Assembly: GCA_036009105.1 (NCBI GenBank)
Contig: DASYMJ010000060.1
Span: 1-10,941, forward strand
Direction of reading: 5' to 3'
DNA: 10,941 nucleotides
Source: JAFAVZ01 sp036009105
GTDB taxonomy: Bacteria; Acidobacteriota; Thermoanaerobaculia; Gp7-AA8
The notes below the pieces were generated by a model, which was not told the origin of the DNA, searched no databases, and saw only the letters and a program-made list of their open reading frames with translations. How positions within the stretch are numbered: position 1 is the first letter of the stretch; every line of letters begins with the position of its first letter. A program made the position numbers and the translations under genes. Positions 1 to 8,256 of the stretch are shown one piece after another.

Positions 1-115
1 TGTCCATCGCGTAGCCCCAGCCGAAGCCGATGGCGATGGACAGGGGGAACATCAGCCCCAGCGAGGCGGCATCGAGGAGCTGCTGCCGGTTCTCCCGCCG
101 TTTATCGTCCGCCAT
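1..115 (-). CDS. AtpZ/AtpI-like F0F1-ATPase accessory protein, N-terminal part (cut by window edge)
   Basis: Only the first 38 codons are visible. The peptide opens with a charged stretch (MADDKRRENRQQ) and continues into a hydrophobic segment, LGLMFPLSIAIGFGWGYAMD. A short charged N-terminus, an LGL-FP-SIAIGFG-GY segment and an Asp at the helix end are what I know from the small two-helix AtpZ/AtpI family, usually encoded at the head of F1Fo ATP synthase operons and linked to assembly or Mg2+/Ca2+ handling. The start codon lies inside the end of nuoN, giving a 14-bp overlap in another frame, with no strong Shine-Dalgarno, so translation is probably coupled to nuoN. The family call rests on this short stretch. 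The second helix and the following genes are outside the window. Confidence 0.68.
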   Translation of the reverse strand, partial: MADDKRRENRQQLLDAASLGLMFPLSIAIGFGWGYAMD

Positions 116-1577
116 GGATCACGACGCCGCGGGAGGCGGTCCAGGCCGCCGACAGCTCAACCTGCCGGATGAGCGGCGTGGGGAGGATGCCCAGGATCAG
201 CGTCACGGCGAGACAGACGGCGGCCACGATGCGCAGCGCCGGCGTGATCGCCACCTCCGCCTCCCTCCCCTCCTTCAGGTACATCGCCACCACCAGGCGC
301 AGGTAATAGAACATCGAGACGGCGGACATCAGCACGGCGATCACGGCCAGCCAGCCGAAGCCGGCCTGCATCGCGCTGTAGAACAGAAAGTACTTGCCGA
401 TGAACCCGGCGGTGGGCGGGATGCCGCCCAGCGACAGCAGGAAGATCACCATGGCGAAGGCCCAGAACGGCGCGCGCCGGTGCAACCCTTCGAAGTCATC
501 GATGCGCTCGCCGGCGTACTCGTGGCGGCGCATCATCAGCACGGTGGCCCAGATGCCGAGGTTGGCAAACACGTACACCAGCGTGTACACGAGGATTCCT
601 CGGATGCCCATGACGTTGAGGGCGATGATCCCCATCAGCGCGTAGCCGGCGTGGCTGATGGACGAGTAGGCCAGCATCCGCTTGACGTTGTCCTGGGTGA
701 TGGCCGCGAGGTTGCCGAGGATCATGGACAGCGCCGCGATCACGGCCAGCACGTTGCTCCAGTCGAGCTGGAAGTGGGGGAAGCCGAGGTAGAAGACGCG
801 GGCGAAGACGGCGAAGGCGGCGGCCTTCGAGGCGGTGGAGAGGAAGGCGGTGATCGGCGTCGGCGCGCCTTCGTAGACGTCCGGCGTCCAGACGTGGAAC
901 GGCGCGGCCGCGATCTTGAAGCAGAGCCCCGCGCCGAGCAGCATGATGCCGACCATCAGCGCGTCGTTCGTGATGAGCGTGGACATCGCGCGGCTGATCG
1001 ACATCAGGTTCAGCGAGCCGCACACACCGTACACGAGGGAGATGCCGTACAGCAGGATGCCCGAGCTCACCGCCCCGAGCACGAAGTACTTCATCGCCGC
1101 CTCGGTCGACTTGCGCTCGCCCTTGAAGTAGCCGGCCAGGATGTAGCTCGAGAGCGACATCAGCTCGAGGCCGATGTAGATGGTGATCAGGCTGATGCCC
1201 GAGGCCATGAACAGCATGCCGACCAGGGCGAAGGCGAGCAGCGAGTAGTACTCCCACGGCGAGTAGCGCGACTCGGCCAGGAAGTCGTCCGAGAGGAAGG
1301 TGACCATGGCCAGCGCGGCGATGAAGAGGAGCTTGAAGAAGATGGAGAACGGATCGAGGGCGAACATCGCCGCGAAGCCGCGGGTAGGGTTGATCCCTTC
1401 CACCGCGTGCGAGCAGGCGATCACGGAGCCGAAGGTGATGGCCAGCACTCCAAGCATCGACCACTTCGCCGTCTTTTCATCCTCCCGGAAACCGATGACC
1501 GGCGCGATCAGCAGGAGCGACGCGCCGATGGAGAGGATGATCTCCGGCAGCAGGTAGACGACGTCGTTCCAGGTCAT
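102..1577 (-). CDS. nuoN: NADH-quinone oxidoreductase subunit N (antiporter-like proton pump)
   Basis: The 491-residue polytopic membrane protein is the NuoN/ND2-type antiporter-like subunit, one of three proton channels in the membrane arm. Visible family marks are the TM5 glutamate (E138 in IGLELMSLSSYIL), the TM7 lysine K221 in LCFKIAAAPFHVW, the TM8 lysine K251 and the TM12 lysine K395 in GFIGKYFLF. These match the functional Lys residues known for E. coli NuoN. TPDVYEGAPTPITAFLS after K221 is a typical NuoN signature and separates it from NuoL and NuoM. Length is close to the family norm. The start codon overlaps the nuoM stop in an ATGA arrangement, and GGAGAAG lies about 5 nt upstream inside nuoM, so the two genes are probably translationally coupled. 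The stop codon lies inside the AtpZ-like gene. Confidence 0.97.
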   Translation of the reverse strand: MTWNDVVYLLPEIILSIGASLLLIAPVIGFREDEKTAKWSMLGVLAITFGSVIACSHAVEGINPTRGFAAMFALDPFSIFFKLLFIAALAMVTFLSDDFLAESRYSPWEYYSLLAFALVGMLFMASGISLITIYIGLELMSLSSYILAGYFKGERKSTEAAMKYFVLGAVSSGILLYGISLVYGVCGSLNLMSISRAMSTLITNDALMVGIMLLGAGLCFKIAAAPFHVWTPDVYEGAPTPITAFLSTASKAAAFAVFARVFYLGFPHFQLDWSNVLAVIAALSMILGNLAAITQDNVKRMLAYSSISHAGYALMGIIALNVMGIRGILVYTLVYVFANLGIWATVLMMRRHEYAGERIDDFEGLHRRAPFWAFAMVIFLLSLGGIPPTAGFIGKYFLFYSAMQAGFGWLAVIAVLMSAVSMFYYLRLVVAMYLKEGREAEVAITPALRIVAAVCLAVTLILGILPTPLIRQVELSAAWTASRGVVIHGGR

Positions 1578-3199
1578 CGCTTCTCCGCCACATGTGCGGG
1601 CGCTTCACCAGCGGCCGGCTCGGCCGGATAGGTCTGCGGCTGCTTGTCGAAGTAGTGCGGATCGACCTTGCGCACGATGTAGTCGACCGGCTGCTCGATG
1701 GTCTCGAAGAAGATGCCGGGCGCGATGCCGATCCAGATCATGCAGGCCACCAGCGGCAGCAGGGTGAGGAGCTCGCGGCGGTTGACGTCCTGCAGGTTCT
1801 GGTTCGCCGGGTTGTCGAGCGGGCCCCAGAAGACGCGCTGGTAGAGCCAGAGCAGGTAGGCGGCGCCGAGGACGATGCCGGTGGCGGCGGCGACGGCCCA
1901 CCAGATGTTGCGGTTCGCCGCGCCGAGCAGGATGGTGAACTCGCCGATGAAGCCGTTCAAAGCCGGCAAGCCCATGGAGGAGAGCGCGGCGATGAGGAAG
2001 ATCGTGGCGTACATCGGCATCTGCTTGGCGAGCCCGCCGTACTCCGCGATGAGGCGGGTGTGGCGGCGCTCATAGACGATGCCCACCAGCAGGAAGAGCG
2101 CGCCGGTGGAGATGCCGTGGTTGATCATCTGGATGACCGAGCCGCGCAGCCCCATCGGGTTCAACGCGAACATGCCCAGCATGACGAACCCGAGGTGGGA
2201 GACCGAGGAGTAGGCCACGAGCTTCTTCATGTCCTTCTGCACCAGGGACACGAGCGCACCGTAGATGATGCCGATGATGGCCAGCCCGACGATCCACGGC
2301 AGCAATTGCTTGGTGCCGTCCGGCAGGATGGGCAGGGCGAAGCGCACGAAGCCGTAGGTGCCCATCTTCAGCAGGACCGCGGCGAGGATGACCGAGCCGG
2401 CCGTGGGCGCCTCGACGTGCGCGTCGGGCAGCCAGGTGTGGAAGGGGAACATCGGCACCTTGATGGCGAAGCCGAAGAAGAAGGCGAGGAAGAGCCAGAA
2501 CTGCAGCGAGGGGGGGATGAGGTGCCCGATGTTGTGGTACTGCAGCACGTCGAACGTGGCCGGGTTGCCCAGGCCTTTGATGTTGAGGAAGGGGATGCCG
2601 CCGTCGTTGAAGAAGTAGAGGCCGAGGATGCCGAGCAGCATCAGCACCGAGCCGCCGAGGGTGTAGAGGAAGAACTTGATGGCGGCGTAGAGGCGGCGCG
2701 GGCCGCCCCAGATGCCGATGATGAAGTACATCGGCACGAGCATCACTTCCCAGAACACGTAGAAGAGGAAGAAGTCGAGCGAGCAGAAGGTGCCGATCAT
2801 GCCGGTCTGCAGCATGAGCAGGAGGATGTAGTACTCCTTCTGGCGGAACTCGATGGCCGCGAAGGAGGAGTAGATGGCGATGACGCCGGTCAGGGTGGTG
2901 AGGAGGATGAGCAGCAGGGCGATGCCGTCGATGCCGAAGGAGTAGCTGACGCCGAGCGAGGGGATCCACTCCCACTTCTCCACGAACTGGAACATCTTCG
3001 CGCCGGTGGCGTGCGGGTCGAAGTAGATCCAGAGCGGGACGGAGATCAAGAAGTCGACGATCGCCACGCCGAGAGCGAAGCGCTTGATGGCCCTGCCGTT
3101 CTCCTTGTTGAAGGCGAACATGAGGATGATCGCCCCCGCCAGCGGCAGGTAGGTGATGATCGACAGGATCGGGATACCCGGGTTGTCGTAAAGGCCCAT
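1574..3199 (-). CDS. nuoM: NADH-quinone oxidoreductase subunit M (antiporter-like proton pump)
   Basis: The 541-residue membrane protein is the ND4-type antiporter-like subunit. Seen residues are E151 in FYVFWEVMLVPMYFIIG (TM5 Glu), K247 in FAIKVPMFPFHTWLPDAH (TM7 Lys), K278, and E420 in NGFIGEFTILLG. The Glu at the TM12 position, where NuoL and NuoN carry Lys, identifies NuoM. It is somewhat longer than E. coli NuoM (about 509). Extra length lies in a polar loop around residues 198-230 and in a Pro/Ala-rich tail (about 519-541) facing the end of the membrane arm. GAGGT overlapping the nuoL stop codon provides the Shine-Dalgarno 4 nt from the start, and the gap to nuoL is only 7 bp. The stop overlaps the nuoN start by 4 bp. 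Confidence 0.97.
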   Translation of the reverse strand: MGLYDNPGIPILSIITYLPLAGAIILMFAFNKENGRAIKRFALGVAIVDFLISVPLWIYFDPHATGAKMFQFVEKWEWIPSLGVSYSFGIDGIALLLILLTTLTGVIAIYSSFAAIEFRQKEYYILLLMLQTGMIGTFCSLDFFLFYVFWEVMLVPMYFIIGIWGGPRRLYAAIKFFLYTLGGSVLMLLGILGLYFFNDGGIPFLNIKGLGNPATFDVLQYHNIGHLIPPSLQFWLFLAFFFGFAIKVPMFPFHTWLPDAHVEAPTAGSVILAAVLLKMGTYGFVRFALPILPDGTKQLLPWIVGLAIIGIIYGALVSLVQKDMKKLVAYSSVSHLGFVMLGMFALNPMGLRGSVIQMINHGISTGALFLLVGIVYERRHTRLIAEYGGLAKQMPMYATIFLIAALSSMGLPALNGFIGEFTILLGAANRNIWWAVAAATGIVLGAAYLLWLYQRVFWGPLDNPANQNLQDVNRRELLTLLPLVACMIWIGIAPGIFFETIEQPVDYIVRKVDPHYFDKQPQTYPAEPAAGEAPAHVAEKR

Positions 3200-3206
3200 T
3201 CCTACC

Positions 3207-5358
<2,152 letters not shown>

Positions 5359-5366
<8 letters not shown>

Positions 5367-5661
5367 GCAGCTCCCTCGCCTCGTCGACGTTGATCGAGCT
5401 GCGCAGCCGGTATAGCTGGATGATGATGGCCAGCCCCACCGCCGCCTCCCCCGCCGCCACGGTGATGATGAAGATGGCGAAGATCTGCCCCTCCACCGAG
5501 GAGAGGCGCTCGGAGAACGCGACCAGGTTGATGTTGACCGCGTTGAGCATCAGCTCGATCGCCATCAACACAGTGATCATGTTCCGCCGGATGATCACGC
5601 CGAGCAGGCCGATGGCGAACAGGGTGCCGGAGAGCATGAGGTAGGCTTCGGTGCTAGGCAT
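5359..5661 (-). CDS. nuoK: NADH-quinone oxidoreductase subunit K
   Basis: The 100-residue ND4L-type subunit has three membrane helices. E36 (VLMAIELMLNAVNINLVAF) and E72 (VAAGEAAVGLAIIIQLYR) fall at the same residue numbers as the two essential membrane glutamates of E. coli NuoK, which supports this start. The frame stays open upstream into the neighbouring inverted repeat and could be called from an ATG at 5733, but those extra residues are just translated repeat (IFNFQFSI), and the family does not have them. A strong GGAGG lies 6 nt before the chosen ATG and sits inside a small hairpin. The stop lies 8 bp inside nuoL, so K and L are probably coupled. Confidence 0.96.
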
Positions 5662-5666
5662 TTGCT

Positions 5667-5681
5667 GCCTCCTTCGGAGGC
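5667..5681 (-). promoter_or_regulatory. Hairpin enclosing the nuoK Shine-Dalgarno
   Basis: On the transcribed strand the sequence reads GCCTCCGAAGGAGGC, a perfect 6-bp stem closed by a GAA triloop. The 3' arm contains GGAGG, positioned 6 nt before the nuoK ATG, so folding would mask the ribosome binding site. The pairing is seen directly. A regulatory role is inferred. The hairpin abuts the long inverted repeat on its upstream side. Confidence 0.55.
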
Positions 5682-5682
5682 G

Positions 5683-5774
5683 AATTGAAAATTGAAAATT
5701 GAAAATTGGAAATGGGGAGCACGCGCTGCCCATGGCACACGCCTTTTTCCATTTTCAATTTTCCATTTTCAATT
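5683..5774. repeat. AT-rich inverted repeat, copy 1 (nuoJ-nuoK gap)
   Basis: Two arms, 5683-5712 and 5745-5774, pair at about 27 of 30 positions. They are built from a 7-bp unit, GAAAATT, repeated in tandem with T-to-G variants. The 32-nt core (5713-5744) is GC-rich and contains a short stem TGCC/GGCA around ATG, with a further GCG/CGC pairing. The element fills nearly all of the 122-bp gap between nuoJ and nuoK, and its AT-rich arms contrast sharply with the surrounding genes. It is related to the element at 8170-8253. No U-run follows the hairpin in the direction of transcription, so it is not a standard intrinsic terminator. It may be a mobile palindromic repeat or an mRNA processing or stability element. 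Confidence 0.85.
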
Positions 5775-5783
5775 TCGTTCCGG

Positions 5784-6470
5784 TCAGGCACTGATCAACT
5801 CCTTCACTTCCTTCTCCGTCTCCACCTTTTCCAGGATGTAGTTCGGCGACGTCTCTTCTTCCACGGCGCGCAGCTCGCGTTTGCCGAGGACGATGGCGCC
5901 GACCATGGCCACCAGCAGGAAGATCGATGCGACTTCGAAGGGCACCAGGTACTCGCGGTAGAGCGCCATGCCCACCGCTTCCGAGTTGCCGACCGGACGG
6001 GCGTAGCGGATGTACGGCGTGCGGGTGACGGTGCCGTCGGCGTGGTGGATGCGTTTGACGCGGTAAGTGCCGACGGAGCGGAGGCGGGTCGGCTTGTTCA
6101 CCGGCTCGTGGTAGACGCCGGGGCGGACGAGGGCGATGAAGAGGACGAACAGCGTGGCGCCGACCAGCAAACCGCCTTTCCAGAAAGCGGAAAGGATCTT
6201 CTCGTCCGGCAGGTGCCGCACGTTGATCAGCATGACCACGAAGAGGAACAGCACCATGATGCCGCCCGCGTAGACGAGCACCTGCACCGCCCCGAGGAAC
6301 TCGGCCCCCTTCATCACGAACAAAACGGCCACGCAGAGGAAGGTGAGCAGCAGGAAGAGGGCGGAATGCACCGGGTTGCGCATGGCCACGACGAGGATCG
6401 ACGACGCCACGGCCACGGTCCCGATGACCATGAAGACGAGGAGCGGCATGTTCCCGGTCAGCCCGTCCAT
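5784..6470 (-). CDS. nuoJ: NADH-quinone oxidoreductase subunit J
   Basis: The 228-residue ND6-type membrane subunit shows the conserved third helix AEFLGAVQVLVYAGGIMVLF (about residues 56-75), whose Tyr/Gly-Gly region forms the flexible bulge that helps couple quinone reduction to proton pumping. The preceding VAMRNPVHSALFLLL segment is also typical. It is longer than E. coli NuoJ (184). The extra length is a polar insertion between the fourth and fifth helices, roughly residues 117-170 and rich in Arg, His and Tyr, plus a charged C-terminal tail after residue 197. Its start shares one base with the nuoI stop (TGATG). A 122-bp repeat-bearing gap follows before nuoK. Confidence 0.95.
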   Translation of the reverse strand: MDGLTGNMPLLVFMVIGTVAVASSILVVAMRNPVHSALFLLLTFLCVAVLFVMKGAEFLGAVQVLVYAGGIMVLFLFVVMLINVRHLPDEKILSAFWKGGLLVGATLFVLFIALVRPGVYHEPVNKPTRLRSVGTYRVKRIHHADGTVTRTPYIRYARPVGNSEAVGMALYREYLVPFEVASIFLLVAMVGAIVLGKRELRAVEEETSPNYILEKVETEKEVKELISA

Positions 6471-6994
6471 CAGTCCGCCGCTCCCGTCAGCTTCTTCTTC
6501 TCCGGCTCCGGGGGGAGCCCGGTGTAGTGCGGCCGGTCGTCCCAGTACTCCAGCTCCTGCATGTTGAAGTAGAGGTCGTTGCGGTCGTAGGTGGCCAGCT
6601 CGTACGTCTTGGTGGTCAGCCAGATCGACTTCGGCTTGGTGGGGCAGGCCTCCTCGCAGAGCGAGCAGAACATGCAGCGCTTGACGTCGATGTCGTAGCG
6701 GTCGAGGACCTTGACCTTCTTCTTCTTGCCGTCCACTTCCAGCGTCTCGTCATGGACGTCGATGTAGATGATGTCGATGGGGCAGGCCACCGCGCAGAGC
6801 TTGCAGGCGATGCAGCGGTCGTAGGAGAAACGGAACATGCCGCGGAAGCGGTCGGCCGGCTCGAGGCGCTCTTCCGGATAGCGGATCGTCACCTTCGGCT
6901 TCCACAGCTCGCGAAAGGTGGTCTTCAACCCCTCGAACATGTCGAGGAGGAGGAACTTGTCCGTCCACTTAGGCTTCGGATACTCGACGTGCAT
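6470..6994 (-). CDS. nuoI: NADH-quinone oxidoreductase subunit I (2x[4Fe-4S] ferredoxin-like)
   Basis: The 174-residue TYKY-type subunit holds clusters N6a and N6b, which pass electrons to N2 in NuoB. Two Cys sets are complete: C61, C64, C67 and C71 (CIACKLCAVACP) and C107, C110, C113 and C117 (CMFCSLCEEACP). The N-terminal LKTTFRELWKPKVTIRYPEE segment is the membrane-associated helix and linker usual in NuoI. A Lys-rich stretch (residues 90-95) separates the two cluster motifs. The chosen ATG gives a 26-bp overlap with nuoH and has AAGGGG just upstream. The later Met19 is a possible start on family grounds, but it is preceded by CCTCC-type sequence rather than a ribosome site. Confidence 0.96.
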   Translation of the reverse strand: MHVEYPKPKWTDKFLLLDMFEGLKTTFRELWKPKVTIRYPEERLEPADRFRGMFRFSYDRCIACKLCAVACPIDIIYIDVHDETLEVDGKKKKVKVLDRYDIDVKRCMFCSLCEEACPTKPKSIWLTTKTYELATYDRNDLYFNMQELEYWDDRPHYTGLPPEPEKKKLTGAAD

Positions 6995-8150
6995 GGAGCC
7001 CCTTGGCCTCGGCAGTGCGAGGCTTGCGCATGAGCAGGAACAGGATCATGGCGATGACCGCCGCGCCGGCGATGGAGAGCACCCCTTCGCCGACCCAGTA
7101 GTTGATCTTCCCGATGCGCACTTCCGGCGCGGCGAGAAGGATGATGCCGGTGACGAAGATGTTGCCCAGGGCGAGCGGGATCATCCACTTCCACCCCAGG
7201 TCCATCAGCTGATCGAAGCGGAAGCGGGGGAAGGTCCCGCGGAACCAGATGTAGATCAGCATGAAGACCATGACCTTGGTGAAGAAGATCGCCGCGCCGA
7301 GCAGGCCGCCCCAGATACCCATCTTCGCCATCACGCCGGTAGTGAGACCGATGCCGCCGATGGAAAGCGTCCAGCCGCCGAGGAAGAGGCTGACCATGAG
7401 GCAGCAGTTGACCAGCATGGCCGAGTACTCGGCCAGCATGAAGAAGGCGAACTTCATCGCCGAATACTCGGTGTGATAGCCGGCCACGAGCTCCGACTCC
7501 GCTTCCGGCAAATCGAACGGAGTGCGGTTGTTCTCCGCGTTCATGGCCACGAAGAAGATGAACGCGGCGATGAGCTGGGGCAGCACGTTCCAGACCCGCG
7601 CCTCCTGATACTGCACGATGCGGACGAGATCGAAGCTGCCGCACAGCATCAGCACGCCGACGATGGAGAGGCCGAACGGCACCTCGTACGAGACCATCTG
7701 CGCCGCCGAGCGGAGGCCGCCCATCAGCGAGTACTTATTGTTGGAGGCCCAGCCGCCCAGGATGATGCCGTACACGCCGGTGGAGGTGAGGGCGAGGATG
7801 AGCAGCAGCCCCACGTTGACGCGCGTGACGGCGAAGGTGGGCGGCGGCCCGAAGGGGATGAGGCAGAAGACGAGGAAGGCCGGGATGAGCGGCACCATCG
7901 GCCCCAGAAAGTAGGCCACTTTCTCCGCCTGCGCCGGCACGATGTCTTCCTTGAGCAGGAACTTGATGGGGTCGGCAATGATCTGCAGCAACCCCTTGTA
8001 GCCGACCCGGTTCGGACCAAGGCGGGCCTGCATGAACCCGAGCAACCGCCGCTCGATCCAGTTCATGGCCGCCACGATCACCTGGACGATGATGAAGGCG
8101 ATGAGGAACTTGACCAGGGGCCAGATGAGGTATTGCATCCACGGATTCAT
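6969..8150 (-). CDS. nuoH: NADH-quinone oxidoreductase subunit H (quinone-channel membrane subunit)
   Basis: The 393-residue ND1-type subunit forms the quinone entry site and part of the E-channel at the membrane interface. Family motifs are ERRLLGFMQARLGPNRVG (33-50), the acidic loop NRTPFDLPEAESELVAGYHT (208-227) and RGTFPRFRFDQLMDLGWK (304-321). The start at 8150 (MNPWMQYLIWPLVKFLIAF) is chosen because AGAGGT lies 6 nt upstream and because the longer in-frame version from 8213 would begin inside the inverted repeat and add only translated repeat residues. The C-terminal tail overlaps nuoI by 26 bp in another frame. It is the first gene after nuoD, where many operons instead carry nuoE, nuoF and nuoG. 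Confidence 0.97.
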   Translation of the reverse strand: MNPWMQYLIWPLVKFLIAFIIVQVIVAAMNWIERRLLGFMQARLGPNRVGYKGLLQIIADPIKFLLKEDIVPAQAEKVAYFLGPMVPLIPAFLVFCLIPFGPPPTFAVTRVNVGLLLILALTSTGVYGIILGGWASNNKYSLMGGLRSAAQMVSYEVPFGLSIVGVLMLCGSFDLVRIVQYQEARVWNVLPQLIAAFIFFVAMNAENNRTPFDLPEAESELVAGYHTEYSAMKFAFFMLAEYSAMLVNCCLMVSLFLGGWTLSIGGIGLTTGVMAKMGIWGGLLGAAIFFTKVMVFMLIYIWFRGTFPRFRFDQLMDLGWKWMIPLALGNIFVTGIILLAAPEVRIGKINYWVGEGVLSIAGAAVIAMILFLLMRKPRTAEAKGLHARRVSEA

Positions 8151-8156
8151 CGCCGC

Positions 8157-8162
8157 ACCTCT
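8157..8162 (-). promoter_or_regulatory. Ribosome binding site of nuoH
   Basis: AGAGGT on the transcribed strand lies 6 nt before the ATG at 8150. It decides between this start and the in-frame ATG at 8213, which lies inside the inverted repeat and has no comparable site. Confidence 0.7.
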
Positions 8163-8169
8163 GGGGGCT

Positions 8170-8253
8170 GAATGGAAAATTGAAAATTGAAAATTGAAAA
8201 TTGGCTCCGCCACGGCGAAGCTTTTTCAATTTTCAATTTTCCATTTTCAATTC
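8170..8253. repeat. AT-rich inverted repeat, copy 2 (nuoD-nuoH gap)
   Basis: The arms at 8170-8200 and 8223-8253 pair at 29 of 31 positions and consist of tandem GAAAATT units with one or two T-to-G variants. The core (8201-8222) folds into a second, GC-rich stem: 8204-8211 pairs with 8214-8221 with a single mismatch on the plus strand that becomes a G-U wobble in the transcript. The arm that comes first in the transcript matches the same arm of copy 1 at about 31 of 32 positions, while the cores are unrelated. It occupies most of the 106-bp nuoD-nuoH gap. No U-run follows it, so an intrinsic terminator is unlikely. Confidence 0.87.
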
Positions 8254-8256
8254 GCT

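Noticed and set aside
30..1631. Long open frame on the plus strand opposite nuoN
   Set aside because: It is Arg/His/Asp-rich and low complexity with no recognisable domain, as expected from the GC-rich codon pattern of the antisense gene. The minus-strand NuoN is unmistakable.
5683..5774. Rho-independent terminator between nuoJ and nuoK
   Set aside because: The hairpin is long and AT-rich in its lower stem and is not followed by a U-run. The next gene starts close by in the same operon.
6969..8213. Longer nuoH starting at 8213
   Set aside because: The first 21 residues would be translated repeat, while the ATG at 8150 has a good ribosome site and a normal NuoH N-terminus.
8170..8253. CRISPR array or simple microsatellite
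   Set aside because: The 7-bp units are contiguous without spacers, and the two arms are inverted around a foldable core, so it is a palindromic element rather than an array or a plain tandem repeat.
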